A stretch of 64,000 nucleotides of DNA, taken from positions 124,001 to 188,000 of the forward strand of contig NZ_FNZN01000005.1 in assembly GCF_900109345.1 (NCBI RefSeq), written 5' to 3'. This stretch comes from Maribacter orientalis (GTDB lineage Bacteria; Bacteroidota; Bacteroidia; Flavobacteriales; Flavobacteriaceae). A program made the translations under genes and the position numbers. Positions 27,049 to 36,118 of the stretch are shown in pieces. Numbering within the stretch: the first letter of the stretch is position 1; every line of letters begins with the position of its first letter. The notes below the pieces were generated by a model, which was not told the DNA's origin, ran no database searches, and saw only the letters and a program-made list of their open reading frames with translations.

Positions 27049-28266
27049 TTAGTTGATTAAGTAATTGATTATAGTCGATTGCACATAGTACATTTGCACC
27101 GACTCGAATTGATTGATTTGAAACTTCAACTGCAATTCCTGTATGTCAAGCACATCGTTAAAATCAATAGTTCCAGTTTCATAATTCTTGATAAGAATTT
27201 CTTCGGCATCATTTGCCTGCTTCATGTTTTTTTCTTGGATATTATATTTAATCCTAGCTTGATTACGTTGTGATATGGCTTTTGCGAAAGCAGACTCCAA
27301 CACATTCAATCGATTCTTTTTTTGAGCGTTGATTTCTAACTGTTTCAGTTCGTTTTGCTTGCTTCTAGAATCGAACTGCTTATTGAAAATGGGGATAGAA
27401 ACCGAAACCATTGGCATTAGAATATCTTTTCCATTATCACTAAAGTTCATATCGGGACGGTCAGAAACTGGCAAATAGTCCAGTCCAAAACCAATCATAG
27501 GATTGCTTTCAGCTTGATTCAGTAATTCTGATTGTGCTATGGATTCATAGAGTTTGTCATATTTAAGCAACTCTGGATTAAGTGATAAGTTATTTTCATC
27601 GTAAAAGATGTCTTCGCTGGGCAACATCAATGCTTCGAGAATGGTTACACTAGTATTTCCATCTCTATTCAGCAACTTGTTGAAAGCGGTTTGCTCTCCC
27701 AAATAGGTTTCCTCTAGCACCTCTTTTTGTTGCTGCAATTCGTTTTGTCTAATCTGTAATCGCAACACATCTACTGCGGAAGCTTTGCCAACTTCCACCG
27801 AGGTTAATGCTAGTTTTTCATAGGTTTTTAGTAGCTCTATATTCTCGTCAAGCACTTTTTGTCTTGCCTTAATTGTATATAAGCTGTAGTACGATTGAGA
27901 TACGGAAAGTGCTATCTTACGCTTGGCGATTACGATTTCTACATATTCGGCATCCGCTATTGAACTTGCATAGTTTTCTCTAACTGTGATTGTTCCGAAC
28001 CAAGGCAACATCTGTTTTGCCGAAAAACGTGCCCTTTGCGCTCCCGTTCTAGTTTCTGGTTCGCTTACAAAATAGCCAGCACTAAATTCCGTATTCGGAA
28101 TCCAATTAGCTTCTTTCACTTTTTCTTCAGCAATGTTATGGCGAAGATTGTAGGCTTGTATCTCTGGGCTGTTACTTTCAGCTTCCTGTATAAAGGATTG
28201 CAATTGTTGCGCTTTCGCGAAAGCCGATACAAGCAAAAGGCAGATTGTCAATTTTATATTTTTCAT
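27049..28266 (-). CDS. TolC family outer-membrane efflux channel (CusC/CzcC-like)
   Basis: 405 residues with signal peptide (MKNIKLTICLLLVSAFAKAQ) and two repeats of long coiled helices (about 45-215 and 270-395), including LLKTYEKLALTSVEVGKASAVDVLRLQ-type and ILIKNYETGTIDFNDVLDIQ-type TolC motifs (quoted in part). It provides the outer-membrane exit of the tripartite pump. Its start overlaps the stop of the CusA-like gene by 4 bp, so the two are translationally coupled. Confidence 0.92.
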   Translation of the reverse strand: MKNIKLTICLLLVSAFAKAQQLQSFIQEAESNSPEIQAYNLRHNIAEEKVKEANWIPNTEFSAGYFVSEPETRTGAQRARFSAKQMLPWFGTITVRENYASSIADAEYVEIVIAKRKIALSVSQSYYSLYTIKARQKVLDENIELLKTYEKLALTSVEVGKASAVDVLRLQIRQNELQQQKEVLEETYLGEQTAFNKLLNRDGNTSVTILEALMLPSEDIFYDENNLSLNPELLKYDKLYESIAQSELLNQAESNPMIGFGLDYLPVSDRPDMNFSDNGKDILMPMVSVSIPIFNKQFDSRSKQNELKQLEINAQKKNRLNVLESAFAKAISQRNQARIKYNIQEKNMKQANDAEEILIKNYETGTIDFNDVLDIQELQLKFQINQFESVQMYYVQSTIINYLIN

Positions 28267-31200
28267 TTGCTTGCTCTTTTTAGTTTAAATTCTTCTCTCC
28301 AACTATATAGCACAGGAACAATAAAATAGGATGTAACGTCGATGACCATTCCGCCAAAAATTGGTATAGCCATTGGTATCATAATATCGCTTCCTTTTCC
28401 TGTGGATGTAAGTACCGGTAGTAATGCTAGAATTGTGGTTACCGTGGTCATTAAACACGGACGTATTCTTTTACCTGCTGCATCGAGGGCTATAAGCCTA
28501 ACTTCCTTTTTGTTGGTTGGCTTTTCGCGGTCAAAAGATTGTGTAAGGTAGGTTGCCATTACCACTCCATCATCGGTAGCAATACCAAATAATGCGATAA
28601 ACCCGACCCAAACGGCGACACTCAAATTGATGGTTTTCATATTGAATAGGTCTCGCATATTCTCTCCAAAAAAGCTGAAGTTGAAGAACCAATCTTGACC
28701 GTATAACCATATCATAATAAAACCACCTGCAAAAGCAACTGTGATACCTGTAAATACCATAAGCGAAGTTGAAACAGATTTGAATTGGAAGTACAGAATC
28801 AGGAATATGATGGCCAAAGCCAATGGCACAACAACCGAAAGTGTTTTCTCTGCTCGTAACTGATTTTCGTATGTTCCCGTAAATTGATAACTGATTCCTT
28901 TAGGAACAGTTAATTCTCCAGCTTCTATTTTTTGTTTAAATAAAGCCTGCGCATTTTCAACTACATTTACTTCGGCAAAACCATCTAGCTTATCAAATAA
29001 TACGTAGCCTATAAGGAAGGTATCTTCGCTTTTAATGACTTGAGGTCCTTGTTCGTAACGAATGTCCACTAATTCGCCCAAAGGAACAGGACTGCCTTTT
29101 TCTACTGGAACGTAAATCTTTTTAAGGTCATCTGGATTGGCACGTAATTCTCTTGGATAACGTACACGTACACCATAACGTTCTCGACCTTCCACGGTTT
29201 GGGTAAGCTGCATCCCACCCACAGCTACTTGAAGTATTTCCTGAACATCCATAATCGAAATCCCATATCGGGCTAATTGCTCACGTCTGATATCAATTAA
29301 CAGATATGGTTTACCCACTATTCGGTCGGCAAAAACGGCTTGCTCTTTTACACCTTCCGCTTGCTTTAAAATGGTTTCAAGCGCTAATCCAAAAGCTTCG
29401 ATTTGGGTTAAGTCTTGCCCTTTTACTTTGATTCCCATAGGTGCGCGCATACCCGTTTGCAGCATCACTAATCGGGTTTCGATAGGTTGCAGTTTAGGTG
29501 CAGATGTAACGCCAGGTAGCTTCGTTACTTTTACGATTTCATTCCAGATATCGTCAGGACTATTTATGTCGGGTCGCCAATTTCTAAAGAACTCGCCATC
29601 ATCATCTTCAATTAATTGCTCCCGATGAACACTGAATGGTTCTTTTAATTTTGAAGCATCATAATTGGGATTTTCCGTTTCTATTTCAGAATTTGGGTTA
29701 ATGGTAAGGTAATCGCCTTTTAATACAAAAAGGCCTTCATCATTAACTTGATAGCGTTGTTTTTTACCCTTTGCATTATGCATATATTCAGATTTATACT
29801 GAATCATATTTTCATACATTGATAAGGGTGCCGGGTCGAGCGCGGATTCTGTTCTACCAGATTTACCCACCACCGTTTCAATTTCTGGAATGGTTGCTAC
29901 TGCCATATCTAGTTGCTGTAGCACACGTTTATTTTCTTCAACGCCAGCGTGTGGAAGCGATGTAGGCATCAAAAGGAATGAACCTTCGTTTAGGGATGGC
30001 ATAAATTCCTTTCCAGTATTATTCATTATCCAAACACCTGAAATTAGTACTGTAGCAGGAATGATTAGAAACAGTAATTTGTTTGCCAATGCCCAAGTCA
30101 AAATCTGGTCGTAGTATTTTCTTAAAACCGAGAATATTCCTAAAACCCCAAAGCAAATAACCGCAACAAAAATTAAGTTGATAAAGACACTTCTATCAAA
30201 ACCTAACGGTCTCCAATACTCTGCGAGTAGGAAAACAATAGCAGCTGATGATATGATGATGTTAATCAGGTTAACTTTCTTCTTATCAAGAATGCCCTTT
30301 AAATTTAAGAGCCCCGTTACTCCGAAAGCAATTAGAATAATCCCTAGCCAGTAGCCTGAAATCATAGCAATGGTTCCCAGTACTAAAAGAGAAATTTGAA
30401 GTACGTAATTAAACGAGGATTTAATGTTTTTCTTTCTGAAGAGATATGCCGCTAACGGCGGAATTATGAATAAGGCGATAACCAATGATGCTGAAAGTGC
30501 CATCGTTTTGGTAAAAGCAAGCGGACGGAATAGTTTTCCTTCAGCACCGACCATAGTAAAAACAGGTACAAAACTTATAATCGTCGTTAAGACAGCTGTT
30601 AATATTGCCCCTGAAACTTCAGCGGTTGCATTGTAGATGATTTCATTTGAAGTGTATTCCTTTCCGCTTTCGCTAAAGCGTAATTTTGAATCATCCATAT
30701 GCCGTATCATATTTTCGGCTAGAATAACACCTACATCGACCATTGTACCGATTGCAATAGCAATACCTGAAAGTGCAACAATATTTGCATCGACATTGAA
30801 TAGCTTCATTGTGATAAAAACCATTAATACGGCTACAGGTAGTAATCCAGAAATTAGGATAGACGCTCTTAAATTGAAGACCATTATGATGATGACCAAA
30901 ATGGTAATCAGGATTTCCAGCGTCAAAGCTTCGTTAAGGGTATCTAGTGTTTCTTCAATAAGTTCTGTGCGGTCGTAAAATGGTACTACGGTCAATTGAG
31001 AAGTGCGACCATCTGTCAATACTTTTGATGGTAGGCCGCCTTTAAGTTCATCAATCTTCGCTTTCACATTATTGATGACCTCCATAGGGTTTGCACCATA
31101 GCGAGCTACAACCACACCGCCAACAACTTCTGCACCTTCTTTGTCAAGAATTCCGCGTCTCGTTGCTGGTCCGAGTGTAACATTTGCGATATCCTTTATC

Positions 31201-32024
31201 CGTAGCGACGTGAAATTTTCAGAAGAGACTACGGCATTTTCCAAATCGGATATAGATTTCACATAACCCAAACCACGAACCAAATACTCAGCTTGATTGA
31301 TTTCCAAGGTCTGTGCACCAATATCTTGATTGCTTTCTTTTACAGCTTGTACAACTTGCCCAAGATTGATATTATACTGACGCATTTTTTCTGGGTCAAC
31401 ATCCACTTGATATTCCTGAACAAAGCCACCAATAGAAGCCACTTCCGAAACACCACTTGCGCCGGACAAGGCATATTTTACATAGTAATCTTGAATACTT
31501 CGTAATTCCTGCAAATCCCAACCACCAGTAAGGTTTCCTTTTTCATCACGACCCTCTAAAGTGTACCAATATATTTGTCCTAGTCCCGTGGCATCTGGAC
31601 CCAATGCAGGATTCACCCCTTGCGGTAACAAATTAGCAGGAAGTGAATTAAGTTTTTCCAGAATGCGACTTCGTGACCAGTAGAATTCGATGTCTTCTTC
31701 AAAAATGATATAAATGCTAGAAAACCCGAACATAGAGGAACTACGAATAGTTTTTACACCAGGAATACCTAACAAGGAAGTGGTTAAAGGATAGGTAATT
31801 TGGTCTTCAATATCTTGCGGTGAACGTCCATCCCATTTAGTAAAAACGATTTGTTGGTTCTCCCCAATATCTGGAATAGCGTCAACCGCTACAGGATTTG
31901 AAGGTAAAAAACCCGTATCCCATCCAAATGGTGCATTTACAATACCCCAACCTACAAAAAGTGATAACATTAGAACTGCAACGAGCTTGTTCTCGATAAG
32001 AAATTTGATAGCTTTATTAAGCAT
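28263..32024 (-). CDS. Heavy-metal RND efflux pump, CusA/CzcA family
   Basis: 1253 residues, about 200 longer than CusA. Family motifs are clear: DIGENQQIVFTKWDGRSPQDIEDQ near the N-terminus (in part), GPDATGLGQIYWYTLEG, the proton-relay Asp in GTMVDVGVILAENMI in TM4, and GIATDDGVVMATYL in the second half. The extra length comes from added membrane segments after FRKKNIKSS (about 545-650) and a hydrophilic insert around KGKKQRYQVNDEG. Similarity to the GFSSIYIIFEEDIEFYWSRSR region of CusA and the HMBD/DUF3347 partner favour Cu(I)/Ag(I) over Zn/Co, which is inference. Central gene of the operon. Confidence 0.93.
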   Translation of the reverse strand: MLNKAIKFLIENKLVAVLMLSLFVGWGIVNAPFGWDTGFLPSNPVAVDAIPDIGENQQIVFTKWDGRSPQDIEDQITYPLTTSLLGIPGVKTIRSSSMFGFSSIYIIFEEDIEFYWSRSRILEKLNSLPANLLPQGVNPALGPDATGLGQIYWYTLEGRDEKGNLTGGWDLQELRSIQDYYVKYALSGASGVSEVASIGGFVQEYQVDVDPEKMRQYNINLGQVVQAVKESNQDIGAQTLEINQAEYLVRGLGYVKSISDLENAVVSSENFTSLRIKDIANVTLGPATRRGILDKEGAEVVGGVVVARYGANPMEVINNVKAKIDELKGGLPSKVLTDGRTSQLTVVPFYDRTELIEETLDTLNEALTLEILITILVIIIMVFNLRASILISGLLPVAVLMVFITMKLFNVDANIVALSGIAIAIGTMVDVGVILAENMIRHMDDSKLRFSESGKEYTSNEIIYNATAEVSGAILTAVLTTIISFVPVFTMVGAEGKLFRPLAFTKTMALSASLVIALFIIPPLAAYLFRKKNIKSSFNYVLQISLLVLGTIAMISGYWLGIILIAFGVTGLLNLKGILDKKKVNLINIIISSAAIVFLLAEYWRPLGFDRSVFINLIFVAVICFGVLGIFSVLRKYYDQILTWALANKLLFLIIPATVLISGVWIMNNTGKEFMPSLNEGSFLLMPTSLPHAGVEENKRVLQQLDMAVATIPEIETVVGKSGRTESALDPAPLSMYENMIQYKSEYMHNAKGKKQRYQVNDEGLFVLKGDYLTINPNSEIETENPNYDASKLKEPFSVHREQLIEDDDGEFFRNWRPDINSPDDIWNEIVKVTKLPGVTSAPKLQPIETRLVMLQTGMRAPMGIKVKGQDLTQIEAFGLALETILKQAEGVKEQAVFADRIVGKPYLLIDIRREQLARYGISIMDVQEILQVAVGGMQLTQTVEGRERYGVRVRYPRELRANPDDLKKIYVPVEKGSPVPLGELVDIRYEQGPQVIKSEDTFLIGYVLFDKLDGFAEVNVVENAQALFKQKIEAGELTVPKGISYQFTGTYENQLRAEKTLSVVVPLALAIIFLILYFQFKSVSTSLMVFTGITVAFAGGFIMIWLYGQDWFFNFSFFGENMRDLFNMKTINLSVAVWVGFIALFGIATDDGVVMATYLTQSFDREKPTNKKEVRLIALDAAGKRIRPCLMTTVTTILALLPVLTSTGKGSDIMIPMAIPIFGGMVIDVTSYFIVPVLYSWREEFKLKRASK

Positions 32025-32144
32025 GTGATTTGATTATTAAACAGTTATGAATGACTTGATATTCTAAAACACAGAAAAACAAATACAACAATTTGAGCCC
32101 AAAACGATAGGTATCATTGGGCGCATTTTATACTGTCTAATAAA

Positions 32145-32567
32145 TCAAATCAAAAATGTCTGGTCAAGAATTTGAACATCCCGTAAAAGTGGAGGAGGGA
32201 CATAATCTTTAAAAGAAATTATATTATCGTCCTTCCCTTGGAAAAGAGTTATAAGGGAGTAGGTGAAAGAATAAACAAATTGTTGTTGGTCAAAAGTAAA
32301 CCGGTCGAATGAAATTTTCAAATCATCCTGACCTTCGATGGTAACTTCGACATCAGAACAGCAGCTCTTTTCCATCTCCATAATTTCACATGAACTGGAG
32401 GTTTTCGACATTTCTGCTTTCATCATGCAGGTGTCTACCATGTCGAACATACTAAAATCTACCAAATGGTCACCGCAGAAGTGCATGTCCACAGAAAAAG
32501 ACATTGTGGACAATAGCACAATGAGCGCCATCAAAATCGAGGTTATTTTATGTAGAACTTCTTTCAT
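32145..32567 (-). CDS. HYC_CC_PP family secreted protein
   Basis: 140 residues with a signal peptide (about 1-25). Its three landmarks fit the family name pattern: MHFCGDHLVDF near 28 (HFC instead of HYC), ESCC-type MEKSCCSDVE near 70, and YVPPPLLRDV near 125. The middle is rich in Met, Cys and acidic residues (FDMVDTCMMKAEM), compatible with periplasmic copper binding, though that is inference. It is the first gene of the operon, 120 bp ahead of the CusA-like pump. Confidence 0.75.
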   Translation of the reverse strand: MKEVLHKITSILMALIVLLSTMSFSVDMHFCGDHLVDFSMFDMVDTCMMKAEMSKTSSSCEIMEMEKSCCSDVEVTIEGQDDLKISFDRFTFDQQQFVYSFTYSLITLFQGKDDNIISFKDYVPPPLLRDVQILDQTFLI

Positions 32568-32919
32568 TCGTTAGATAAAATTACGAAATAATACACTTTG
32601 TTGTAATCTTTAACAACACTTTAAAGTTATTACAAATCCATTTTTCTTACTTTATAAATTATTTCGTTTATATATAACTGTTTGAAAGAATTTAAAATCA
32701 AGTTTTGTATTAGTTGAAAACCTAACAATAATGACCAATTTTAGTTTTGAGTAGTTTTTAAATTTTAACGGCAAAGTATGTAATCATATATTGCTAAATA
32801 ACCGTAAATCTGGTAAAATTCTTAAACTTTTGATAAAAAGGCGCGAATTCGGTGTCGGTAAAATTCTAGTAAGCTTTTAGGTACCATAAATACTTAAAAA
32901 AGTAGAAAAAAGGATAGTT

Positions 32920-32981
32920 CCTCTTTCTCCTCTAAAAGTAAAGCCCAATATCTAAAGATGTTGGGCTTTTTTCTTTTATGA
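32920..32981. repeat. Right direct repeat: displaced tRNA-Ser end plus terminator (attR-like)
   Basis: Copy of 24220-24281: CCTCTTTCTCC, a diverged 10-base linker, and 41 identical bases containing the whole hairpin and U-tract. No tRNA body precedes it, so it is a displaced fragment rather than a second tRNA. Confidence 0.85.
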
Positions 32982-33230
32982 CTTTACATAAAAACTGTTT
33001 TAGAGAATAGGAGACCACCAAAAATTTTTGAATTAGAATTTTAAAATGTGATTTGCTTTAAAATTAATAGCCATGCGATTGTGGAGGGAAATCGAGTTAT
33101 TTCAAATAAACCACACTTCTTAAAGTCTGATTTAGCTTTTAATTTATATTTGGTAAAAGAGAGAAGCAGTCTCGTAATTTCTATATTTTTTGTTTTTATT
33201 CGTATTAACTTATAATGTTAATTGGTTCTT

Positions 33231-33238
33231 TATATTTG
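33231..33238 (+). promoter_or_regulatory. -7 box before the GAF histidine kinase gene
   Basis: TATATTTG fits TAnnTTTG exactly, 46 bp before the ATG at 33285. No clear -33 TTG at the usual distance. Confidence 0.4.
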
Positions 33239-33284
33239 TTCTCTTTTTAGTTATTATTTATAAAGACTTATCTCTATTAAGACT

Positions 33285-34607
33285 ATGATAAAAGCCAAGA
33301 TTCATGATAAGGAAAAAGAAAGACTAGCGCTTCTTAATTTGTATTCAATTTTAGACACACCGGCTGAAAAAGATTATGATAACCTTACCAAACTTGCAGC
33401 TGAAATTTGTCAAGCACCTATTTCTTTAATCACCCTTCTTGATGATAAAAGGCAGTGGTTTAAATCTCATCATGGCATAGATGTTTCTGAAACGCCTATA
33501 GAACATTCATTTTGTGCACATGCGATTATTGGGGATGAAGAAATTTTCACTATGGATGATGCGAGGGATGATGCTCGTTTTCTTGATAATCCGTTAGTAA
33601 CAGGTAATCCAAATATTGTATTTTATGCCGGTATTCCATTAAAGAATGCTACTGGCATACCATTGGGTACTTTATGTGTAATGGATAGAAAGCCCCGTAT
33701 ATTGACCGATAGTCAAAAAGAATCACTCAAAATTTTATCTGAACAAGTCATAAATTTATTAGAGCTTAGAACAAATAAATTAGAGCTTGAAAAAACGCAT
33801 AAGAAGCTTAAAAAGTTTTCTAAAAAATTAGAAAAAAAAGTTTTCCAAAGAACTAATCAGCTTGAAATCAAGACTATTAAGTTAGAGTTGATGATTAATG
33901 ATCTTGCTTCCTTTTATCATATTTGTAGTCATGATTTACAAGAGCCTTTAAGAAAAATTCAAATGTTCATTTCTCAAATAAGTGAAACTGAATATGATAA
34001 TTTATCTGTTCATGGAAAACATAAATTAGAGCGTATTGACCTTTCTGCAGCTCGTATGCGAAATTTAATACAAGATTTGTTGACATACGGTTACAATGAA
34101 AATTTGGAGAACAGCATGATGAATGTTTCTTTAAATAAAATGGTGGATGATGTAAAAGATGTCTTGAGCCAAGAACTAAAAGAGAGTAATACGGTCCTGA
34201 AAGTTTTAAGTGATTGTATGATAACGGTAAGGCCGATTCAGTTTAAACAATTGTTATTTAATTTATTTACCAATGCTATTAAATTCACCAAGAATAAAGA
34301 ATTTCCATCTATCGAAGTTAACGGTGAAATTATTGAAGGTGCAGCATACCCGAATCTTAATTTATCTGTAGAGACTAAATATACACGTATTGTTGTAGCC
34401 GATAATGGAATTGGGTTTGAACAGAAATATGCAACAAAGGTATTTGAAATTTTTCAACGGTTACATAGCAACGAAGAATATCAAGGTACAGGTATAGGTT
34501 TGGCTATTGCGAAAAGAATAGTTCTTACGCATAGAGGTCGAATCAGCGTTGAAAGCAGCCCTGGTAATGGTGCTACATTTGAAATTTTTATTCCTTTAGC
34601 TGAATAG
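33285..34607 (+). CDS. GAF domain sensor histidine kinase
   Basis: 440 residues, no membrane segment, so cytoplasmic. GAF domain about 15-160 (ICQAPISLITLLDDKRQWFKSHHG, in part; IPLGTLCVMD). A lysine-rich coiled coil follows (about 162-205). The HisKA phospho-acceptor is H216 in YHICSHDLQEPLRKI, and the ATPase has LLFNLFTNAIKF (N box), VVADNGIGFE (G1) and GTGIGLAIAKRIV (G2). This layout resembles phytochrome-like soluble kinases without the chromophore domain. No response regulator is adjacent. The end overlaps the convergent deaminase gene by 12 bp. Confidence 0.92.
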   Translation: MIKAKIHDKEKERLALLNLYSILDTPAEKDYDNLTKLAAEICQAPISLITLLDDKRQWFKSHHGIDVSETPIEHSFCAHAIIGDEEIFTMDDARDDARFLDNPLVTGNPNIVFYAGIPLKNATGIPLGTLCVMDRKPRILTDSQKESLKILSEQVINLLELRTNKLELEKTHKKLKKFSKKLEKKVFQRTNQLEIKTIKLELMINDLASFYHICSHDLQEPLRKIQMFISQISETEYDNLSVHGKHKLERIDLSAARMRNLIQDLLTYGYNENLENSMMNVSLNKMVDDVKDVLSQELKESNTVLKVLSDCMITVRPIQFKQLLFNLFTNAIKFTKNKEFPSIEVNGEIIEGAAYPNLNLSVETKYTRIVVADNGIGFEQKYATKVFEIFQRLHSNEEYQGTGIGLAIAKRIVLTHRGRISVESSPGNGATFEIFIPLAE

Positions 34608-35621
34608 TGAATTAAAATAATCTCTCACTTCTGTAATCCGTTTTTGTTTGGTATCAGTATGTAACCAACTCGCTTTAAAAGCATTTATGGCTAACTTCAT
34701 TAACTGGTCTTTGTTTAAATTAAGGGCTTTTGTCGTCTCAAAATAATTCTCATTCATATAGCCGCCGAAATATGCAGGATCATCAGAATGAATGGTTGCT
34801 ATAATTCCTTTTTTGAGCATTTTAGCAACAGGGTGTTCTTCCATTTTCTGTATTACTTTTAGAGCCACATTACTAGTAGGGCAAAGCGTTAATGGAATTT
34901 TTTCTTCTACTAATCTTCGAACCAATTTTTCATCATCTAAACATCGATTACCGTGGTCTATTCGTATCACTTTTAATACATCTAAGGCTTCCCAAATATA
35001 TTCTACTGGACCTTCTTCACCGGCGTGGGCTACTAATTTATATCCGTGTTCGGCAGATGCTTTAAACACATTTACAAACTTACTTGGCGGATTACCCATT
35101 TCGGAGGAGTCTAAACCGACACCATCAATTAAATGCTTGAATGGGAGGGAAGCTTCTAAGGTTTTAAATGCGGCTTCTTCACTTAAATGCCGCAAATAAG
35201 ACATAATAAGTTTATAGGAAATATTAAATTCTTTATTGGCTTTTTCTAAGGCTTTGTAAATTCCATTAAAGACAACTTCGAATGCAATACCTCTATTGGT
35301 ATGTGTTTGTGGGTCAAAAAATACTTCTACATGAACTACATTCTGGCTATGTACTTTGGTAAGGTATGCCCAGGTTAAGTCGAAAAAATCTTGCTCGTGA
35401 ATCAATACTTGGGCACCTGCATAGTAGATATCTAAAAACTCCTGAAGATTATTGAATAGGTATGCTTTCTTTAAAGACTCAATAGAATCATATGCTAAAG
35501 TAATATTATTTCTTTCCGCTATTTTGAACATCAGTTCTGGTTCAAAACTTCCTTCAATATGTAAGTGAAGTTCTGCTTTCGGAATGCCTTGAATTATTTT
35601 ATATAGTTCAGATGATTCCAT
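34596..35621 (-). CDS. Adenosine deaminase family enzyme, probably adenine deaminase type
   Basis: 341 residues, metal-dependent TIM barrel. Zinc ligands: HxH in AELHLHIEGS, His in VAHAGEEGP (with catalytic Glu) and Asp in HSDDPAYFGGY. The VGLDSSEMGNPPSKF and SDDPAYFGGYMNEN stretches are features I associate with the adenine deaminase branch (fungal-type Aah1-like) rather than true adenosine deaminase, so the product may be hypoxanthine from adenine. Purine salvage, cytoplasmic. Single gene, convergent with the kinase. Confidence 0.88.
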   Translation of the reverse strand: MESSELYKIIQGIPKAELHLHIEGSFEPELMFKIAERNNITLAYDSIESLKKAYLFNNLQEFLDIYYAGAQVLIHEQDFFDLTWAYLTKVHSQNVVHVEVFFDPQTHTNRGIAFEVVFNGIYKALEKANKEFNISYKLIMSYLRHLSEEAAFKTLEASLPFKHLIDGVGLDSSEMGNPPSKFVNVFKASAEHGYKLVAHAGEEGPVEYIWEALDVLKVIRIDHGNRCLDDEKLVRRLVEEKIPLTLCPTSNVALKVIQKMEEHPVAKMLKKGIIATIHSDDPAYFGGYMNENYFETTKALNLNKDQLMKLAINAFKASWLHTDTKQKRITEVRDYFNSLFS

Positions 35622-35734
35622 TTTGTAATGTTTATAAAACTATTGATTTTGCAAATAACATTGGACACCCGAATATCCTTTTGTAATATGAGTCGTTTTA
35701 AAACTAATATATCAGTAAAAAATTCAACCATTTC

Positions 35735-36118
35735 TTACAATACATACTTATTAAATATATCTTCTAATTCCTTTTTAGGTTCAAAGCTAAGTCCAGAACG
35801 AGTGGTTGAGCTTTGAATTATTGTGCTTCTACAGGCTGTTAGCCATCCGAAGCGGTCAGGTAAATCTAACTTACCTATTGGTCCACCAGAAGCATTTCCA
35901 TCACAAATTAGTTTCCATGCTTTTAAATAATCATTTATGATTTCTTCTTCAATTTCCGGGGCAAAGGCTTTTAATTTGTCTGGGTCAATATGATATTTTA
36001 TATCAAGAAATTTAATCCGCTTACAAAATAAAATAACCCCCACATTAAAGAATTCTTCACGTTCTACCTTTGGTACCAGTCTAATTATGGCATATTTGAA
36101 TGTGTATCTATCTTGCAT
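35735..36118 (-). CDS. DUF3037 domain protein, partner of the HipA-like kinase
   Basis: 127 residues, soluble. YTFKYAIIRLVPKVEREEFFNVGVILFC at the start (quoted in part) and a FGWLTACRSTIIQSSTTRSGL segment near 90-110 fit DUF3037. Function unknown. Its start overlaps the end of the HipA-like kinase gene by 11 bp; the two families are often neighbours, which points to a functional pair. Confidence 0.85.
   Translation of the reverse strand: MQDRYTFKYAIIRLVPKVEREEFFNVGVILFCKRIKFLDIKYHIDPDKLKAFAPEIEEEIINDYLKAWKLICDGNASGGPIGKLDLPDRFGWLTACRSTIIQSSTTRSGLSFEPKKELEDIFNKYVL

Larger units (their letters stand above)
24220..32981. mobile_element. Putative tRNA-Ser-targeted metal-resistance island, integrase lost
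   Basis: The region between two direct repeats of the tRNA-Ser 3' end holds only the copper/silver-type efflux operon, all on one strand. This is the layout left by a tyrosine-recombinase element that inserts in a tRNA 3' end: an intact tRNA at one side, a displaced short copy at the other. No integrase, relaxase or transposase lies within, so the element is either a decayed remnant or was mobilised in trans. By eye the cargo seems somewhat less AT-rich than neighbouring genes. What is seen is the repeat and the gene content; insertion by site-specific recombination is inference. Confidence 0.6.
32568..33284. other. 717-bp non-coding stretch at the right edge of the island
   Basis: No gene supported. 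It should hold the promoter of the minus-strand efflux operon near 32580-32660 (a TAACTTTA element on that strand is a 7/8 -7 match), the right direct repeat at 32920-32981 and the histidine-kinase promoter near 33231. The rest is AT-rich with no recombinase remnant that I can recognise. Confidence 0.6.

Noticed and set aside
24232-32919. Prophage or conjugative element at the tRNA
   Set aside because: No integrase, relaxase, capsid or portal gene; the cargo is a metal efflux operon only.
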